Shown: positions 16,539-25,822, numbered from the stretch's first letter. The stretch: 44,728 bases of DNA from Gammaproteobacteria bacterium 39-13 (GCA_001898235.1 MKTN01000054.1:1-44728), one strand, 5' to 3'. Translations and numbers: made by a program. The notes: generated from the sequence alone by a model not told the origin.

Positions 16539-17009
16539 TTATCTTTTATGAGCTGTTTTATCTTGGATAGACTTACCTGCTCTTGTAAATTGATCTTGAA
16601 TATTTTTGCCTTCCTTTTCAAACTCATCTTGCATGTTCTTACCCTGCTTCATGAATTGATCTTGCATATTTTTGCTCTCTTTCGTGGCCTGCTGTAAACC
16701 CTTTTCAAAGCATCGGCTATAATCTTCAGCACCTTGTAGCATGAGATCCATGATATGCTGGGCATGCTCGCCTAGAGGAGCCATTTTTTCCATCCATTCC
16801 GCCTGCAAATTTAAAACATCTTCCATTTTTCTCATATGACCCAATCGTTGCATATGCTCGGTCTGAAGATGCATAAATTCTGTCATTGCCTTTATGTTTT
16901 CGCGTGTGATATCCGTGTATAAACGTGCAGTGACTTGGTTAAATGCCATCATAGGTTCAATCATTGATTTACCTGTTTGAGGTAAGTGCTCAAAAAAAGA
17001 TACTGGCAT
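16539..17009 (-). CDS. phaP: Phasin family protein (PHB granule-associated)
   Basis: Phasins coat polyhydroxybutyrate granules. This 156-residue protein begins with the phasin-type helix region (PMMAFNQVTARLYTDITRENIKAMTEFM). It ends with about three and a half copies of an 11-residue repeat (GKNMQDQFMKQ, GKNMQDEFEKE, GKNIQDQFTRA, GKSIQDK) at about 116-154, expected to form an amphipathic helix on the granule surface. The ribosome site is AAAGGAG. It sits downstream of phaR, separated by a 91-base region carrying a strong promoter and a candidate PhaR operator. Confidence 0.9.
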   Translation of the reverse strand: MPVSFFEHLPQTGKSMIEPMMAFNQVTARLYTDITRENIKAMTEFMHLQTEHMQRLGHMRKMEDVLNLQAEWMEKMAPLGEHAQHIMDLMLQGAEDYSRCFEKGLQQATKESKNMQDQFMKQGKNMQDEFEKEGKNIQDQFTRAGKSIQDKTAHKR

Positions 17010-17030
17010 AAGTGACTCCTTTTGGAAATT

Positions 17031-17041
17031 TTGCGTCGCAA
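17031..17041. promoter_or_regulatory. Candidate PhaR operator upstream of the phasin gene
   Basis: TTGCGTCGCAA is a perfect palindrome around a single T and matches the TGC-N3-GCA core reported for PhaR sites. It lies just downstream of the -10 of the phasin promoter, where a repressor would block initiation. A nearly identical site (TTGCGTTGCAG) precedes phbB at 18441-18451. It is itself flanked by the inverted repeat TTTGGAAAT/ATTTCCAAA (17021-17029 and 17048-17056). Confidence 0.55.
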
Positions 17042-17055
17042 CACTTCATTTCCAA

Positions 17056-17084
17056 AGGATAGGTGCGAGTTGATTTTGTGTCAA
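17056..17084 (-). promoter_or_regulatory. Phasin gene promoter
   Basis: Minus strand: -35 TTGACA at 17084-17079, 17-base spacer, -10 TATCCT at 17061-17056. Its -35 is part of an inverted repeat GTGTCAA/TTGACAC (17078-17084 and 17094-17100). The promoter gives the phasin gene its own transcript, separate from phaR. Confidence 0.6.
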
Positions 17085-17100
17085 GTAACTAGATTGACAC

Positions 17101-17646
17101 TTACTCAGTAGTTTTCACACTTGTTGTAACATGTGTATCTTCGTTAACCCTTTCAGAGGCCGGCACAGCTTCTGCAGCTGAAGATTGCGGTCCACCAAAA
17201 TTATTTAACCACTGCTGCTGTAGTTGTTGCCAATGCGCCACATTCCTTTGCGCTATATCTGTCATTAAACGCACTGGATCTTTAGCATCTTCTTGGCTTA
17301 CGCTTGCAGCAGCGTTACCTTTGAACAAGGATTGCTGTTCAGCATAAACATCCATCCCTTGTTCAAATATTTTACTTAAAAATGTTTGCATCGCGCCGCC
17401 ATAAGAACGAATCATCTTTTGCAAACTATCAATTGTAAACAAAGGTGGTCCGCTTTCTTCTTGCTCAATAATAATTTGCAAGAGCGTACTATGTGTAATG
17501 TCTTCTTGAGATCGAGCATCAACCACTTTAATAGGGATTTGCTCAATCACTAAACGCCTTACATCTTCAAGCGTTATATAACTACTAATCGCTGTATCGT
17601 ATAAACGACGATTAGGATATTTTTTGATAATACGTGGTTCGTTCAT
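17101..17646 (-). CDS. phaR: Polyhydroxyalkanoate synthesis repressor PhaR
   Basis: DNA-binding regulator that senses PHB granules and represses phasin and its own gene; release follows when PhaR binds the polymer. The N-terminal domain has the hallmark KKYPNRRLYDTAISSYITLEDV and the repeated QEDITHSTLLQIIIEQE. A second PHB-accumulation domain covers about 65-110 (IRSYGGAMQTFLSKIFEQGMDV). The C-terminus is Gln/Ala-rich and probably disordered. It lies 24 bases after phbB on the same strand. The ribosome site is AAGGGGG. Confidence 0.94.
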   Translation of the reverse strand: MNEPRIIKKYPNRRLYDTAISSYITLEDVRRLVIEQIPIKVVDARSQEDITHSTLLQIIIEQEESGPPLFTIDSLQKMIRSYGGAMQTFLSKIFEQGMDVYAEQQSLFKGNAAASVSQEDAKDPVRLMTDIAQRNVAHWQQLQQQWLNNFGGPQSSAAEAVPASERVNEDTHVTTSVKTTE

Positions 17647-17670
17647 GTCTAGACCCCCTTAGAGGAAAGA

Positions 17671-18417
17671 CTAATACATATGCTGTCCGCCGTTAATGGC
17701 AATATTTGCGCCCGTAATATATCCTGCTTCATCAGCAGCAAGAAATGCTACTACACGAGCCACTTCATCTGGTTCTGCTAATCTGCCTACGGGTATTTGA
17801 GCAATGACTTTCTCTAATACCGCTGGAGACATCTTTTTCACCATTTCCGTTGCTACATAACCTGGAGAGACAGTATTCACTGTCACTCCTTTACTTGCAA
17901 CTTCCTGCGCAAGTGCTTTAGTAAACCCATACATCCCTGCTTTGGCCGCAGAGTAGTTTGTTTGACCAAACTGCCCTTTTTGACCATTAATGGATGAAAT
18001 ATTAATGATTCGACCAAATCCACGTTCGATCATGCCATTAATTACATGTCGAGACACATTAAACACGCTATCTAAATTCACCCGCAAAACAAGATCCCAA
18101 TCTTTAGCAAGCATTTTTCTTAAAGTTGCATCACGCGTAATGCCCGCATTATTTACTAAAATATCGATAGGACCGACTTTAGTTTCAGCTTCATGTAACA
18201 TTTCACCACAGGATTCAAAATTCGAAACATCACCATAGACAATATCAAATTGATATCCTGCCTTTGCTTGTTCTTTCAGCCATTCTAGAGCATGTGAACT
18301 ATCACCGCCATGGCTATATCCTGCTATAACACGCAGCCCTTGCTTATGCAAATGGTGGCAAATTGCCGTACCAATCCCACCTGTACCACCTGTCACTAAG
18401 GCAACACGAGCATTCAT
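17671..18417 (-). CDS. phbB: Acetoacetyl-CoA reductase
   Basis: Short-chain dehydrogenase that reduces acetoacetyl-CoA with NADPH to (R)-3-hydroxybutyryl-CoA, the PHB monomer. Motifs: TGGTGGIGTAI nucleotide-binding site, NNAG at about 90, the catalytic Ser in INISSINGQ and YSAAKAGM (Tyr and Lys), plus the PhaB-typical SINGQKGQFGQTNYSAAK. About 248 residues from the ATG chosen; TTG at 18423 would add two residues. It follows phbA by 48 bases, with a candidate PhaR site in the gap. Confidence 0.96.
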   Translation of the reverse strand: MNARVALVTGGTGGIGTAICHHLHKQGLRVIAGYSHGGDSSHALEWLKEQAKAGYQFDIVYGDVSNFESCGEMLHEAETKVGPIDILVNNAGITRDATLRKMLAKDWDLVLRVNLDSVFNVSRHVINGMIERGFGRIINISSINGQKGQFGQTNYSAAKAGMYGFTKALAQEVASKGVTVNTVSPGYVATEMVKKMSPAVLEKVIAQIPVGRLAEPDEVARVVAFLAADEAGYITGANIAINGGQHMY

Positions 18418-18440
18418 ATTCAAATCATCCTAGTTTGCCA

Positions 18441-18451
18441 TTGCGTTGCAG
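18441..18451. promoter_or_regulatory. Candidate PhaR operator upstream of phbB
   Basis: TTGCGTTGCAG shares TTGCG-T-(T/C)-GCA with the phasin-upstream palindrome at 17031-17041 and matches TGC-N3-GCAG. It ends about 24 bases before the phbB ATG and could act within the phbA-phbB transcript start or as a secondary site. Confidence 0.45.
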
Positions 18452-18465
18452 TGAATGCGATCAAG

Positions 18466-19650
18466 TTAAACAACACCCTCGACGGCTAGAGCAACACCTT
18501 GTCCACCGCCAATACAAAGAGTTGCTAACCCTTTCTTCGCTTCTCGACGTTTCATTTCATGTAAAAGAGTCACTAATATACGCGCACCTGAAGCGCCTAT
18601 GGGGTGTCCTAATGCAATCGCACCACCATTAACATTCACTTTGTTAATATCCCAGCCCATCTCACGATTAACACAAATCGCCTGAGAAGCAAAAGCTTCA
18701 TTTGCTTCAATTAAGTCAAGATCCTTCGCTGTCCAACCTGCTTTTTCCAAGCATTTGCGACTGGCAGGAATAGGACCTGTTCCCATAATAGCAGGATCAA
18801 CTCCAGAAGTAGCCGCAGCCACAATTTTAGCGATAGGTTTAAGTCCATATTTTTTAACCGCTTCTTTACTTGCTATCACTACCACAGCAGCACCATCATT
18901 AATGCCAGAAGCGTTGCCTGCAGTCACTGATCCAGAAGCCGTAAAAGCTGGACGAAGATGACTTAAACTTTCTTGCGTCACCCCGGCACGAGGATACTCA
19001 TCTTGCTTAAATAAGAAGGTTTCACCTTTACCTTTAGGAACCTCTATGGGAATAATTTCTTCGGCAAAACGATTTTCTTTTAATGCCTTTTCTGCTTTTT
19101 GCTGAGAAAGAGCAGCAAATGAATCTTGATCTTCGCGGCTAATCTCAAATTTGGTGACAATGTTTTCAGCCGTTTGCCCCATATGATAATTGTTAAATGC
19201 ATCCCATAATCCATCAATGATCATAGAATCCTTTAATTGCCAATCCCCCATCCGCTGACCTTGTCTTGAATTCGGCAAATAGTGCGGCGCAAGAGACATA
19301 TTTTCTTGTCCTCCCGCTACTACGATAGAGGCATCTCCCAAGCAAATGGCTTGAAATCCTAGCTGAACGGCTTTTAATCCTGAACCACAAACCTTATTAA
19401 TTGTCATTGCTGGTACATTAAAGGGGATCCCTGCGGCAATACTGGCTTGCCTTGCAGGATTTTGTCCAACACCCGCCGCTAAAACTTGTCCCAAAATGAC
19501 TTCGTCAATTTGGTTCGGCGAAAGATCAATTTTCTCAAGCAATCCTTTGATTACTTGTGCACTAATTGCGCTTGCAGACAATTTAGAAAGCGAGCCACCA
19601 AAACTTCCTACAGGACTTCTAGCTGCCCCTACGATATAAACCTCTTGCAT
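18466..19650 (-). CDS. phbA: Acetyl-CoA C-acetyltransferase (beta-ketothiolase)
   Basis: Condenses two acetyl-CoA into acetoacetyl-CoA, the first step of PHB synthesis. Thiolase motifs: the active-site cysteine in [14 protein letters not shown] (about residue 88), [46 protein letters not shown] and the C-terminal CIGGGQG with the second cysteine. Length 394 matches PhaA. Start ATG with GAGGAG upstream. Its role in PHB rather than beta-oxidation is supported by phbB, phaR and the phasin downstream. Confidence 0.96.
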   Translation of the reverse strand: MQEVYIVGAARSPVGSFGGSLSKLSASAISAQVIKGLLEKIDLSPNQIDEVILGQVLAAGVGQNPARQASIAAGIPFNVPAMTINKVCGSGLKAVQLGFQAICLGDASIVVAGGQENMSLAPHYLPNSRQGQRMGDWQLKDSMIIDGLWDAFNNYHMGQTAENIVTKFEISREDQDSFAALSQQKAEKALKENRFAEEIIPIEVPKGKGETFLFKQDEYPRAGVTQESLSHLRPAFTASGSVTAGNASGINDGAAVVVIASKEAVKKYGLKPIAKIVAAATSGVDPAIMGTGPIPASRKCLEKAGWTAKDLDLIEANEAFASQAICVNREMGWDINKVNVNGGAIALGHPIGASGARILVTLLHEMKRREAKKGLATLCIGGGQGVALAVEGVV

Positions 19651-19762
19651 GCTAACTTTTCTCCTCAGCTAAACTAAGCCTATCAGAAAATAATTACCCA
19701 CTCTATGGCTTTGCTACCACCAATTTTGAATTTAATCTATGCTTGCTTGCTTACTCTTGACA

Positions 19763-21694
19763 TTATTTTTTTTCTTTCTGCAATGCTACTAAAGCAGAAA
19801 GAGCTTCAGGATCGGCTAATGTAGAAGTATCACCAATTTTATCGAATTCACCTGTCGCAACGCACCGTAAAATACGGCGCATAATTTTTCCCGAACGTGT
19901 CTTAGGTAGGTTAGGTGCTAACTGAATATAATCGGGAATAGCAAGCTTACCAATACGTTTGGCAACATATTCCTGTAATTCTTTAACCAAATTGTCATTC
20001 CATTCTTTTTCTGCAATCAACGTCACATAAGCATATACGCCTTGTCCTTTAACAGGATGCGGCACCCCTACCACCGCGGCTTCAGCAACTGCAGGATGTA
20101 ATACAAGAGCACTTTCTATCTCTGCTGTCCCTAAACGATGCCCAGCGACATTAATCACATCGTCTACGCGTCCAGTTATCCAATAATCGCCATCACTATC
20201 ACGATAAGCACCATCGCCAGTAAAATAAAAACCCGGATATTGGCTAAAATAACCCTTTAAAAATCGCTCAGGATTTTTATAGATCCCTCGTGCTTGTCCT
20301 GGCCAACTCTGTTTAATAATAAGATAGCCACTTTCATCGTTTTCAAGCTCAGCACCTTGTGCATCGACAATAGCAGGGTTTATACCAAAAAATGGCTTAC
20401 ACGCAGCTCCTGGTTTTTGGCTTCCAATACCAGGGAGTGGTAAAATCATCACGCCACCGGTTTCTGTTTGCCACCATGTATCGACTATCCAGCACTTTTT
20501 TTGCCCGACGGCATCATCATACCAACGCCAAGCTTCAGGGTTTATCGGTTCACCTACAGTACCTAAAATTCGTAAACTATTGCGCGTACTAGAAGCTAAC
20601 GGTTCTTCTCCTAATGCCATTAAACTTCGGATCGCAGTGGGTGCCGTATAAAAAATCGTTACTTGATACCTATCAACTATATTCCATATCAAACTAGGAT
20701 CAGGCCCTGTCAGCACACCTTCATACATGACAGTAGTTGCACCATTAACAAAAGGCCCATAAACGCTATACGTATGTCCTGTGATCCACCCAATATCTGC
20801 CGTACACCAATATATGTCATTGGGTTGATAATCAAATACATAACGATGAGTAATAGCAGCGTAGGTTAAATATCCACCCGAAGTGTGTACTATCCCTTTA
20901 GGTTTACCGGTAGAACCAGAGGTATAAAGAATAAAAAGAGGATCCTCTGCATCCATCCATTCAGGTTCACATGTCATGCTTTGTTGACGACATAATTCGT
21001 GATACCAAATATCGCGATGCATATGCATTGGTATACTTTTTCCACTATTTTTAATAACGATTATTTTGCGTACTGCAATATGCGTTAAAGCCTCATCGAC
21101 ATTTTTCTTCAAAGGGATAGTTTTGCCTCCTCGGATCCCCTCATCTGCTGTAATCACAACTTGGCAACCCGCATCGAGGATCCGCTCAGCAAGCGCATGA
21201 GAAGAAAATCCAGCGAATACCACCGAGTGAACAGCGCCAATTCTGGCACAAGCCAGCATTGCCACAACCGCTTCAGGTATCATAGGTAAATACAAGCACA
21301 CCCTATCACCTTTTTTAATGCCAACGGTTTTTAATCCATTAGCAAATCGACATACTTGTTCATGCAATTTTTGATAGGTTATCTGTTGGCGCCTCTCACC
21401 ATTATCTCCCTCCCACAGAATAGCCGGTTGTTTAGCTTTTGCTGGCAAGTGGCGATCTAAACAGTTATAGCTAACATTTAGTTTTGCACCCTTAAACCAT
21501 TTGATTTCGCCTTTGCTGAAATCACTCTCATTGACGGTTAGCCACGTTTTGTACCAAGTTATAAAGCGTTCTGCTTGTTCTGCCCAAAATAATTCTGGTG
21601 ATTGGATTGATTGCTGATAAAGCTGTTGATATTTTTCGTTACTTAAAGTTGGCTCAAAAATATCAGATTGTGCTTTCTTACTTTGCCCAGCCAT
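19763..21694 (-). CDS. acs: Acetyl-CoA synthetase (acetate-CoA ligase)
   Basis: Activates acetate with ATP and CoA to acetyl-CoA. The adenylate-forming motif YTSGSTGKPKGIVHTSGG, the WWQTETGG substrate motif and the C-terminal PKTRSGKIMRRILR with the acetylation-regulated lysine are all intact. Length 643 fits Acs. Start ATG with AAGGA seven bases upstream. It sits just upstream of phbA, so acetate can feed PHB synthesis directly; I infer a functional link, but a 112-base gap leaves co-transcription open. Confidence 0.96.
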   Translation of the reverse strand: MAGQSKKAQSDIFEPTLSNEKYQQLYQQSIQSPELFWAEQAERFITWYKTWLTVNESDFSKGEIKWFKGAKLNVSYNCLDRHLPAKAKQPAILWEGDNGERRQQITYQKLHEQVCRFANGLKTVGIKKGDRVCLYLPMIPEAVVAMLACARIGAVHSVVFAGFSSHALAERILDAGCQVVITADEGIRGGKTIPLKKNVDEALTHIAVRKIIVIKNSGKSIPMHMHRDIWYHELCRQQSMTCEPEWMDAEDPLFILYTSGSTGKPKGIVHTSGGYLTYAAITHRYVFDYQPNDIYWCTADIGWITGHTYSVYGPFVNGATTVMYEGVLTGPDPSLIWNIVDRYQVTIFYTAPTAIRSLMALGEEPLASSTRNSLRILGTVGEPINPEAWRWYDDAVGQKKCWIVDTWWQTETGGVMILPLPGIGSQKPGAACKPFFGINPAIVDAQGAELENDESGYLIIKQSWPGQARGIYKNPERFLKGYFSQYPGFYFTGDGAYRDSDGDYWITGRVDDVINVAGHRLGTAEIESALVLHPAVAEAAVVGVPHPVKGQGVYAYVTLIAEKEWNDNLVKELQEYVAKRIGKLAIPDYIQLAPNLPKTRSGKIMRRILRCVATGEFDKIGDTSTLADPEALSALVALQKEKK

Positions 21695-21884
21695 ATTCTA
21701 GTCCTTTTATGTGGGTGTGCTACTAACTATCCTGTCAGGCATATTCGTTTAAGCTATCACATGATATTGAGTTTGAGCTAGCATCAGCAAGCAAGATAGT
21801 GCTTCGCATGGTGATCACAGAGGATTTTCCATCGAAGCAACATAATAAGCCCCAAAGCGAGGTTTCTTGAGACAAAAGATCTTG

Positions 21885-21917
21885 AAAAAAAAGAAGTGCA
21901 AAAGCACTTCTTTTTTT
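21885..21917 (-). terminator. Rho-independent terminator downstream of pgi
   Basis: Perfect 9-bp stem AAGAAGTGC/GCACTTCTT (21891-21899 and 21904-21912) with an AAAA loop, flanked by runs of A on one side and T on the other. It can end transcription from pgi on the minus strand and is nearly symmetric. Confidence 0.8.
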
Positions 21918-21945
21918 CTTTTGATTTCGTCAAATAGGCGTATGA

Positions 21946-23544
21946 CTAGAATTGGCGAATTTTTTCAATTAAAGTACGTGTTGAATGATCTATCTCTTCG
22001 CTCATTTTTCCATTTTCTAAACTGGCAATAAAAGTACTTGCCAATTTTTTCCCTAATTCCACCCCAGGTTGATCAAAAGAATTGATTTGCCAAATCGCAC
22101 CTTGCACAAAAACCTTATGTTCATATAAAGCCAATAACTGACCCAAAGCCCTGGGAGATATTTTTGACAAAAGCAATGTGTTACTTGGCTTATTGCCAGG
22201 CATTTTGTCATGGGTTGATTTTACATCACTTGGCGTTCCTTGCATCAAAGCCGCTGACTGTGCCAAGCAATTTGCAACTAATTGCAAATGCTGTGAAGCC
22301 AATTGTTCTGTATGTGTTTGTGCCGCCACAATGAAATCGATTGGAATAAAATGTGTACCTTGATGTAACAATTGATAAAAGGCATGCTGACCATTAGTGC
22401 CAGGCTGCCCCCACACAATAGGACCTGTTAAATAATCTACACTTTCTCCTGAATGTTGCACTTGTTTACCATTACTTTCCATATCCAATTGTTGTAAATA
22501 ATCTGCAAAATACGACAAAAGAGAGGAATAAGGTAATACTGCAATGGTATGTGCATTCCAGAAATTTATATACCAAATACCAATCAGCGCTAGCAAAACT
22601 GGCATGTTTTCAGATAAGGGACTATTGGCAAAATGTTCGTCCATCCTGCGAGCCCCCAAAAGAAATTCTTCAAAATGCTCTACCCCGATACTAATAGCAA
22701 GGGGCAAACCAATTGTAGACCAAATAGAATATCTTCCTCCTACCCAATCCCAAAAATTCAATATATTTTCAGGTAATAACCCAAATTCTTGAGCCTTAGC
22801 TGCATTGGCTGTCACGCCAATAAACTGATTGATAATTTTTTCGGTCTTTAAGTTTTCTTGTAACCAGTTTTTTGCAACCTTTGCGTTCATTAACGTTTCA
22901 GGCGTTGAAAATGATTTTGAAGAAACAATAAATAAAGTGGTAGCAGGATTTAATTCTTTTAATACATTAGTAATAGCATCGGGATCTACATTAGAAACAA
23001 AATGAAGCCTAATCGCCGTTTGCTGGTAATTCTTTAATGCTTCAACTGCCATGACAGGTCCAAGATCTGAGCCACCAATACCCAAATTCACAACATCAGT
23101 GATTTTTTCTCCTGTTGCTCCCTTATAGATCCCTTGATGTAACTGTTCCACAATACGATACATCTTCTCTTTTTCGGCTCTAATCAAAGGAAGTACATTT
23201 TGTCCTTTTACATTCAAGGTTTGGCTTGAATCTTGTCGTAATGCGCTGTGAAGTGCCGGACGATTTTCCGTTGTATTAATGTGCTCTCCAGACAAAAGTG
23301 CTTTAATTGCCGAGGGAACTTCACACACTTGCGCTAATTCTAATAATGTTGCTATTGTCTCAGTCGTTAAAAGATTCTTTGAGTAATCTAAATGTATCTC
23401 ATCCATTGTTAGAGAAAATTTTGAGGCTCGGGAAGGATCCTGCTTAAACAATTCTCTCAAATGAGTTTGTTTCATGCGTTCGGCTGCATTTTGTAATGTC
23501 TGCCATAATATTTCTTTTTGTTGAGCCTTGTTATCATTTTTCAT
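21946..23544 (-). CDS. pgi: Glucose-6-phosphate isomerase
   Basis: Interconverts glucose-6-phosphate and fructose-6-phosphate in glycolysis and gluconeogenesis. Motifs: NLGIGGSDLGPVM, the phosphate-binding SSKSFSTPET, GGRYSIWSTIGLP, the catalytic-glutamate region QHSGESVDYLTGPIVWGQPGTNGQHAFYQLLHQG and KISPRALGQLLALYEHKVFVQGAIW with the C-terminal lysine (ELGKKLA). Length 532 is slightly short of E. coli. It overlaps folK by four bases (ATGA), so the two are coupled. Confidence 0.97.
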   Translation of the reverse strand: MKNDNKAQQKEILWQTLQNAAERMKQTHLRELFKQDPSRASKFSLTMDEIHLDYSKNLLTTETIATLLELAQVCEVPSAIKALLSGEHINTTENRPALHSALRQDSSQTLNVKGQNVLPLIRAEKEKMYRIVEQLHQGIYKGATGEKITDVVNLGIGGSDLGPVMAVEALKNYQQTAIRLHFVSNVDPDAITNVLKELNPATTLFIVSSKSFSTPETLMNAKVAKNWLQENLKTEKIINQFIGVTANAAKAQEFGLLPENILNFWDWVGGRYSIWSTIGLPLAISIGVEHFEEFLLGARRMDEHFANSPLSENMPVLLALIGIWYINFWNAHTIAVLPYSSLLSYFADYLQQLDMESNGKQVQHSGESVDYLTGPIVWGQPGTNGQHAFYQLLHQGTHFIPIDFIVAAQTHTEQLASQHLQLVANCLAQSAALMQGTPSDVKSTHDKMPGNKPSNTLLLSKISPRALGQLLALYEHKVFVQGAIWQINSFDQPGVELGKKLASTFIASLENGKMSEEIDHSTRTLIEKIRQF

Positions 23545-24056
23545 AAAATGCTATTTTCCTCTGGAGACGATGATAATTTCTTCACACCGGATTTATCACA
23601 CAATTGCAAATAATAAGAGATGGGCTGATCTAATATGACAAGTGTTGGTGCAATTTCAGCTAAAGGGATCAACACAGTAGCGCGCGAAGTCACTCCTGGA
23701 TGAGGTACCGTCAATATTTCGCTTGAAATTTGATGTTGACCATATAACAACAAATCGCAATCTAAGGTTCTAGGCCCCCATTTTTCCTTACGAACCCGAC
23801 CATGCGCCTGTTCCATTGCCATTAAAGCATCAAATAGCTCATTTGCAGACAACATTGTTTTTAATTTTACAACAGCATTAATGAAATCGTCTTGAGAAAC
23901 GATCCCCCATGCCTTGGTCTGATACAAAGATGATGCCGCAACAAGCGTCGTGTCTTTAATTCTCTTAAATTCTCCAATCGCACGCTGTACATGATTGAGC
24001 GGAGAATCTTGATTGCTGCCTAGACCAACATACACTTCTTGCACTAGTATCCTCAT
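23541..24056 (-). CDS. folK: 2-amino-4-hydroxy-6-hydroxymethyldihydropteridine pyrophosphokinase
   Basis: Pyrophosphorylates the pterin precursor for folate synthesis. The signature VYVGLGSNQDSPLNHVQRAI near the N-terminus, KWGPRTLDCDLLLYG (metal-binding Asp pair) and the typical TVPHPGVTSRATVLIPLAEIAP confirm the family. About 171 residues from the ATG. It sits between pcnB and pgi; pcnB-folK adjacency is common in gammaproteobacteria. Confidence 0.96.
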   Translation of the reverse strand: MRILVQEVYVGLGSNQDSPLNHVQRAIGEFKRIKDTTLVAASSLYQTKAWGIVSQDDFINAVVKLKTMLSANELFDALMAMEQAHGRVRKEKWGPRTLDCDLLLYGQHQISSEILTVPHPGVTSRATVLIPLAEIAPTLVILDQPISYYLQLCDKSGVKKLSSSPEENSIL

Positions 24057-24133
24057 CAAAATATTATGTTCGTTGATTCTGCGCTACAGCGTTTTCACGT
24101 CTTGCCTGAACGCAAATCATCATTTTTTATGTT

Positions 24134-25489
24134 CTAGGTTGCAGGATCTTCTTCACGCTTACGGCGGATTTTCTTTTTCTTCTTTTTAAAACCCAACGCT
24201 TTAACCAACTCTCGGCGTTGGGCTGGATCCCCTTCTATGTATTCCTTCCACCAAGAAACTAATTCACCAACAGGTTCGCCTGCTAATGCTCTTAACTCAA
24301 GGAAATCAAATGCAGCTCGAAATCTAGGCTCCATCATGAGTTGCTGTGCTCGTTTGCCATGACGTCTTACTAAACGCATTTGCAACATCCATATTTCTCT
24401 TGCACCTTGAACAATCCGCTTAGGAATGCTGATCCGTTGTCCCTGTTTGCGCAAAAGATCTTCTATCGCTTGGATCCTTGCTGGAAAAACCGCTATTCCA
24501 TTGTCAATATGGGTTTGCGCCTGCAAACAAATCGGATGCCATAAAAGCCCAGCAACAATAAATGAAGGTGTCACTGTTTTTTGTTGCTGAATTCGATTAT
24601 CAGTGTTTTGAAAAATGATCGTCAACAGTTCATGGGTAGGAAACGAAGCTTGTTTTAAAGCATCACTGGTTGCGGGAAAAAGTTCTGCAAACAATTGATG
24701 TTTAATTAATTGTTCATAAACTGGATAGGCTGAGCCTGAATGAAACATTTTCATCATCTCTTCAAAAAGCCTGCCAGGTGAAACGTGACTTATTAGTTCC
24801 TTTAGCTCGAGCATTGGTTGTGAAAGATCTTGTGGGATTTCAAACCCAATTTTACAGGCAAAACGAATAGCTCTTAGCATTCGAACAGGATCTTCACGAT
24901 AACGAACACTCGCATCACCTATCATTCTCAAACGCTTGGCTTTAATATCAGCATAACCACCGGTGTAATCGACCACTGAAAAATCGGCAATATTGTAATA
25001 AAGAGAGTTAAGTGTAAAATCTCGACGCCAAACATCTTCAGATATTGTCCCGTAAACATTATCTCGTAAGATCATCCCTTTTTCAGAATGGGATAAATCT
25101 TCGGACTGTTCATCAGTCTTTCCGCGAAATGTAGCGACTTCAACAATATCATGACCAAAATAAACGTGCGCCAAACGAAAACGTCTACCAATTAAACGAC
25201 AATTACGAAAGACTCGACGAATGTCTTCAGGTTTGGCATTCGTTACTACATCAAAATCTTTCGGGTGTAATCCAAGCAATAAATCACGTACTCCACCTCC
25301 GACAAGATAAGCTTGGTAGCCATGACGATGTAAACGATAAAGCACTTTTAGTGCATTTTCACTAATATTTGCTCGTGAAATCCCATGCTGGCTTCGGTCA
25401 ATAATGATAGGTTTACCACCATCAGCCGTCCCTGGTTTGGCGCTCTTGTTGGAAAGTATCCCAACTTTTGTCAAGAAAGCCCTAATCAT
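24134..25489 (-). CDS. pcnB: Poly(A) polymerase I
   Basis: Adds poly(A) tails to RNAs, marking them for decay. Nucleotidyltransferase core: AYLVGGGVRDLLLGLHPKDFDVVTNA (active-site DFD), then GTISEDVWRRDFTLNSLYY. The RNA-binding head follows and the C-terminus ends in a run of Lys/Arg (about 434-447), usual for PcnB and RNA contact. Length 451. The start has no nearby strong ribosome site; GAGG lies farther upstream. Located directly upstream of folK. Confidence 0.95.
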   Translation of the reverse strand: MIRAFLTKVGILSNKSAKPGTADGGKPIIIDRSQHGISRANISENALKVLYRLHRHGYQAYLVGGGVRDLLLGLHPKDFDVVTNAKPEDIRRVFRNCRLIGRRFRLAHVYFGHDIVEVATFRGKTDEQSEDLSHSEKGMILRDNVYGTISEDVWRRDFTLNSLYYNIADFSVVDYTGGYADIKAKRLRMIGDASVRYREDPVRMLRAIRFACKIGFEIPQDLSQPMLELKELISHVSPGRLFEEMMKMFHSGSAYPVYEQLIKHQLFAELFPATSDALKQASFPTHELLTIIFQNTDNRIQQQKTVTPSFIVAGLLWHPICLQAQTHIDNGIAVFPARIQAIEDLLRKQGQRISIPKRIVQGAREIWMLQMRLVRRHGKRAQQLMMEPRFRAAFDFLELRALAGEPVGELVSWWKEYIEGDPAQRRELVKALGFKKKKKKIRRKREEDPAT

Positions 25490-25603
25490 GTAGGGGAGTA
25501 CCTCGTTTATCTAAAGTAATCAAAATGCTAGAGTAAGCAACTAAGGTGGGTATGATACCATCGCTCTAGGCCCACCCAAAATGATCATGCGCTTATTCGG
25601 ACT

Positions 25604-25679
25604 AGCTCCCTTCGTCTAGAGGCCTAGGACACCGCCCTCTCACGGCGGGAACAGGGGTTCGAACCCCCTAGGGAGCGCC
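25604..25679 (+). tRNA. tRNA-Glu (anticodon CTC)
   Basis: Seventy-six bases with encoded CCA. The acceptor stem is GCTCCCT paired with AGGGAGC, and the anticodon stem CCGCC/GGCGG holds the loop CTCTCAC with anticodon CTC. The T arm is CAGGG GTTCGAA CCCCCTAG-like, closely matching E. coli tRNA-Glu. A TATGAT -10-like element lies at 25551-25556 but a -35 is not clear. Confidence 0.96.
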
Positions 25680-25822
25680 AAATGCTGCCAGAGGACCTTC
25701 CCAAAAACGCCAAACTGCTTTGAGGGTAAAAGCATTATCATTGCAAGCAGCGCAAAGAGAAAATAGGCTAGCTTGGCATAATTTACCTAGTAGACTCCCT
25801 ACCCCAAGATAAATGAGGAAAA

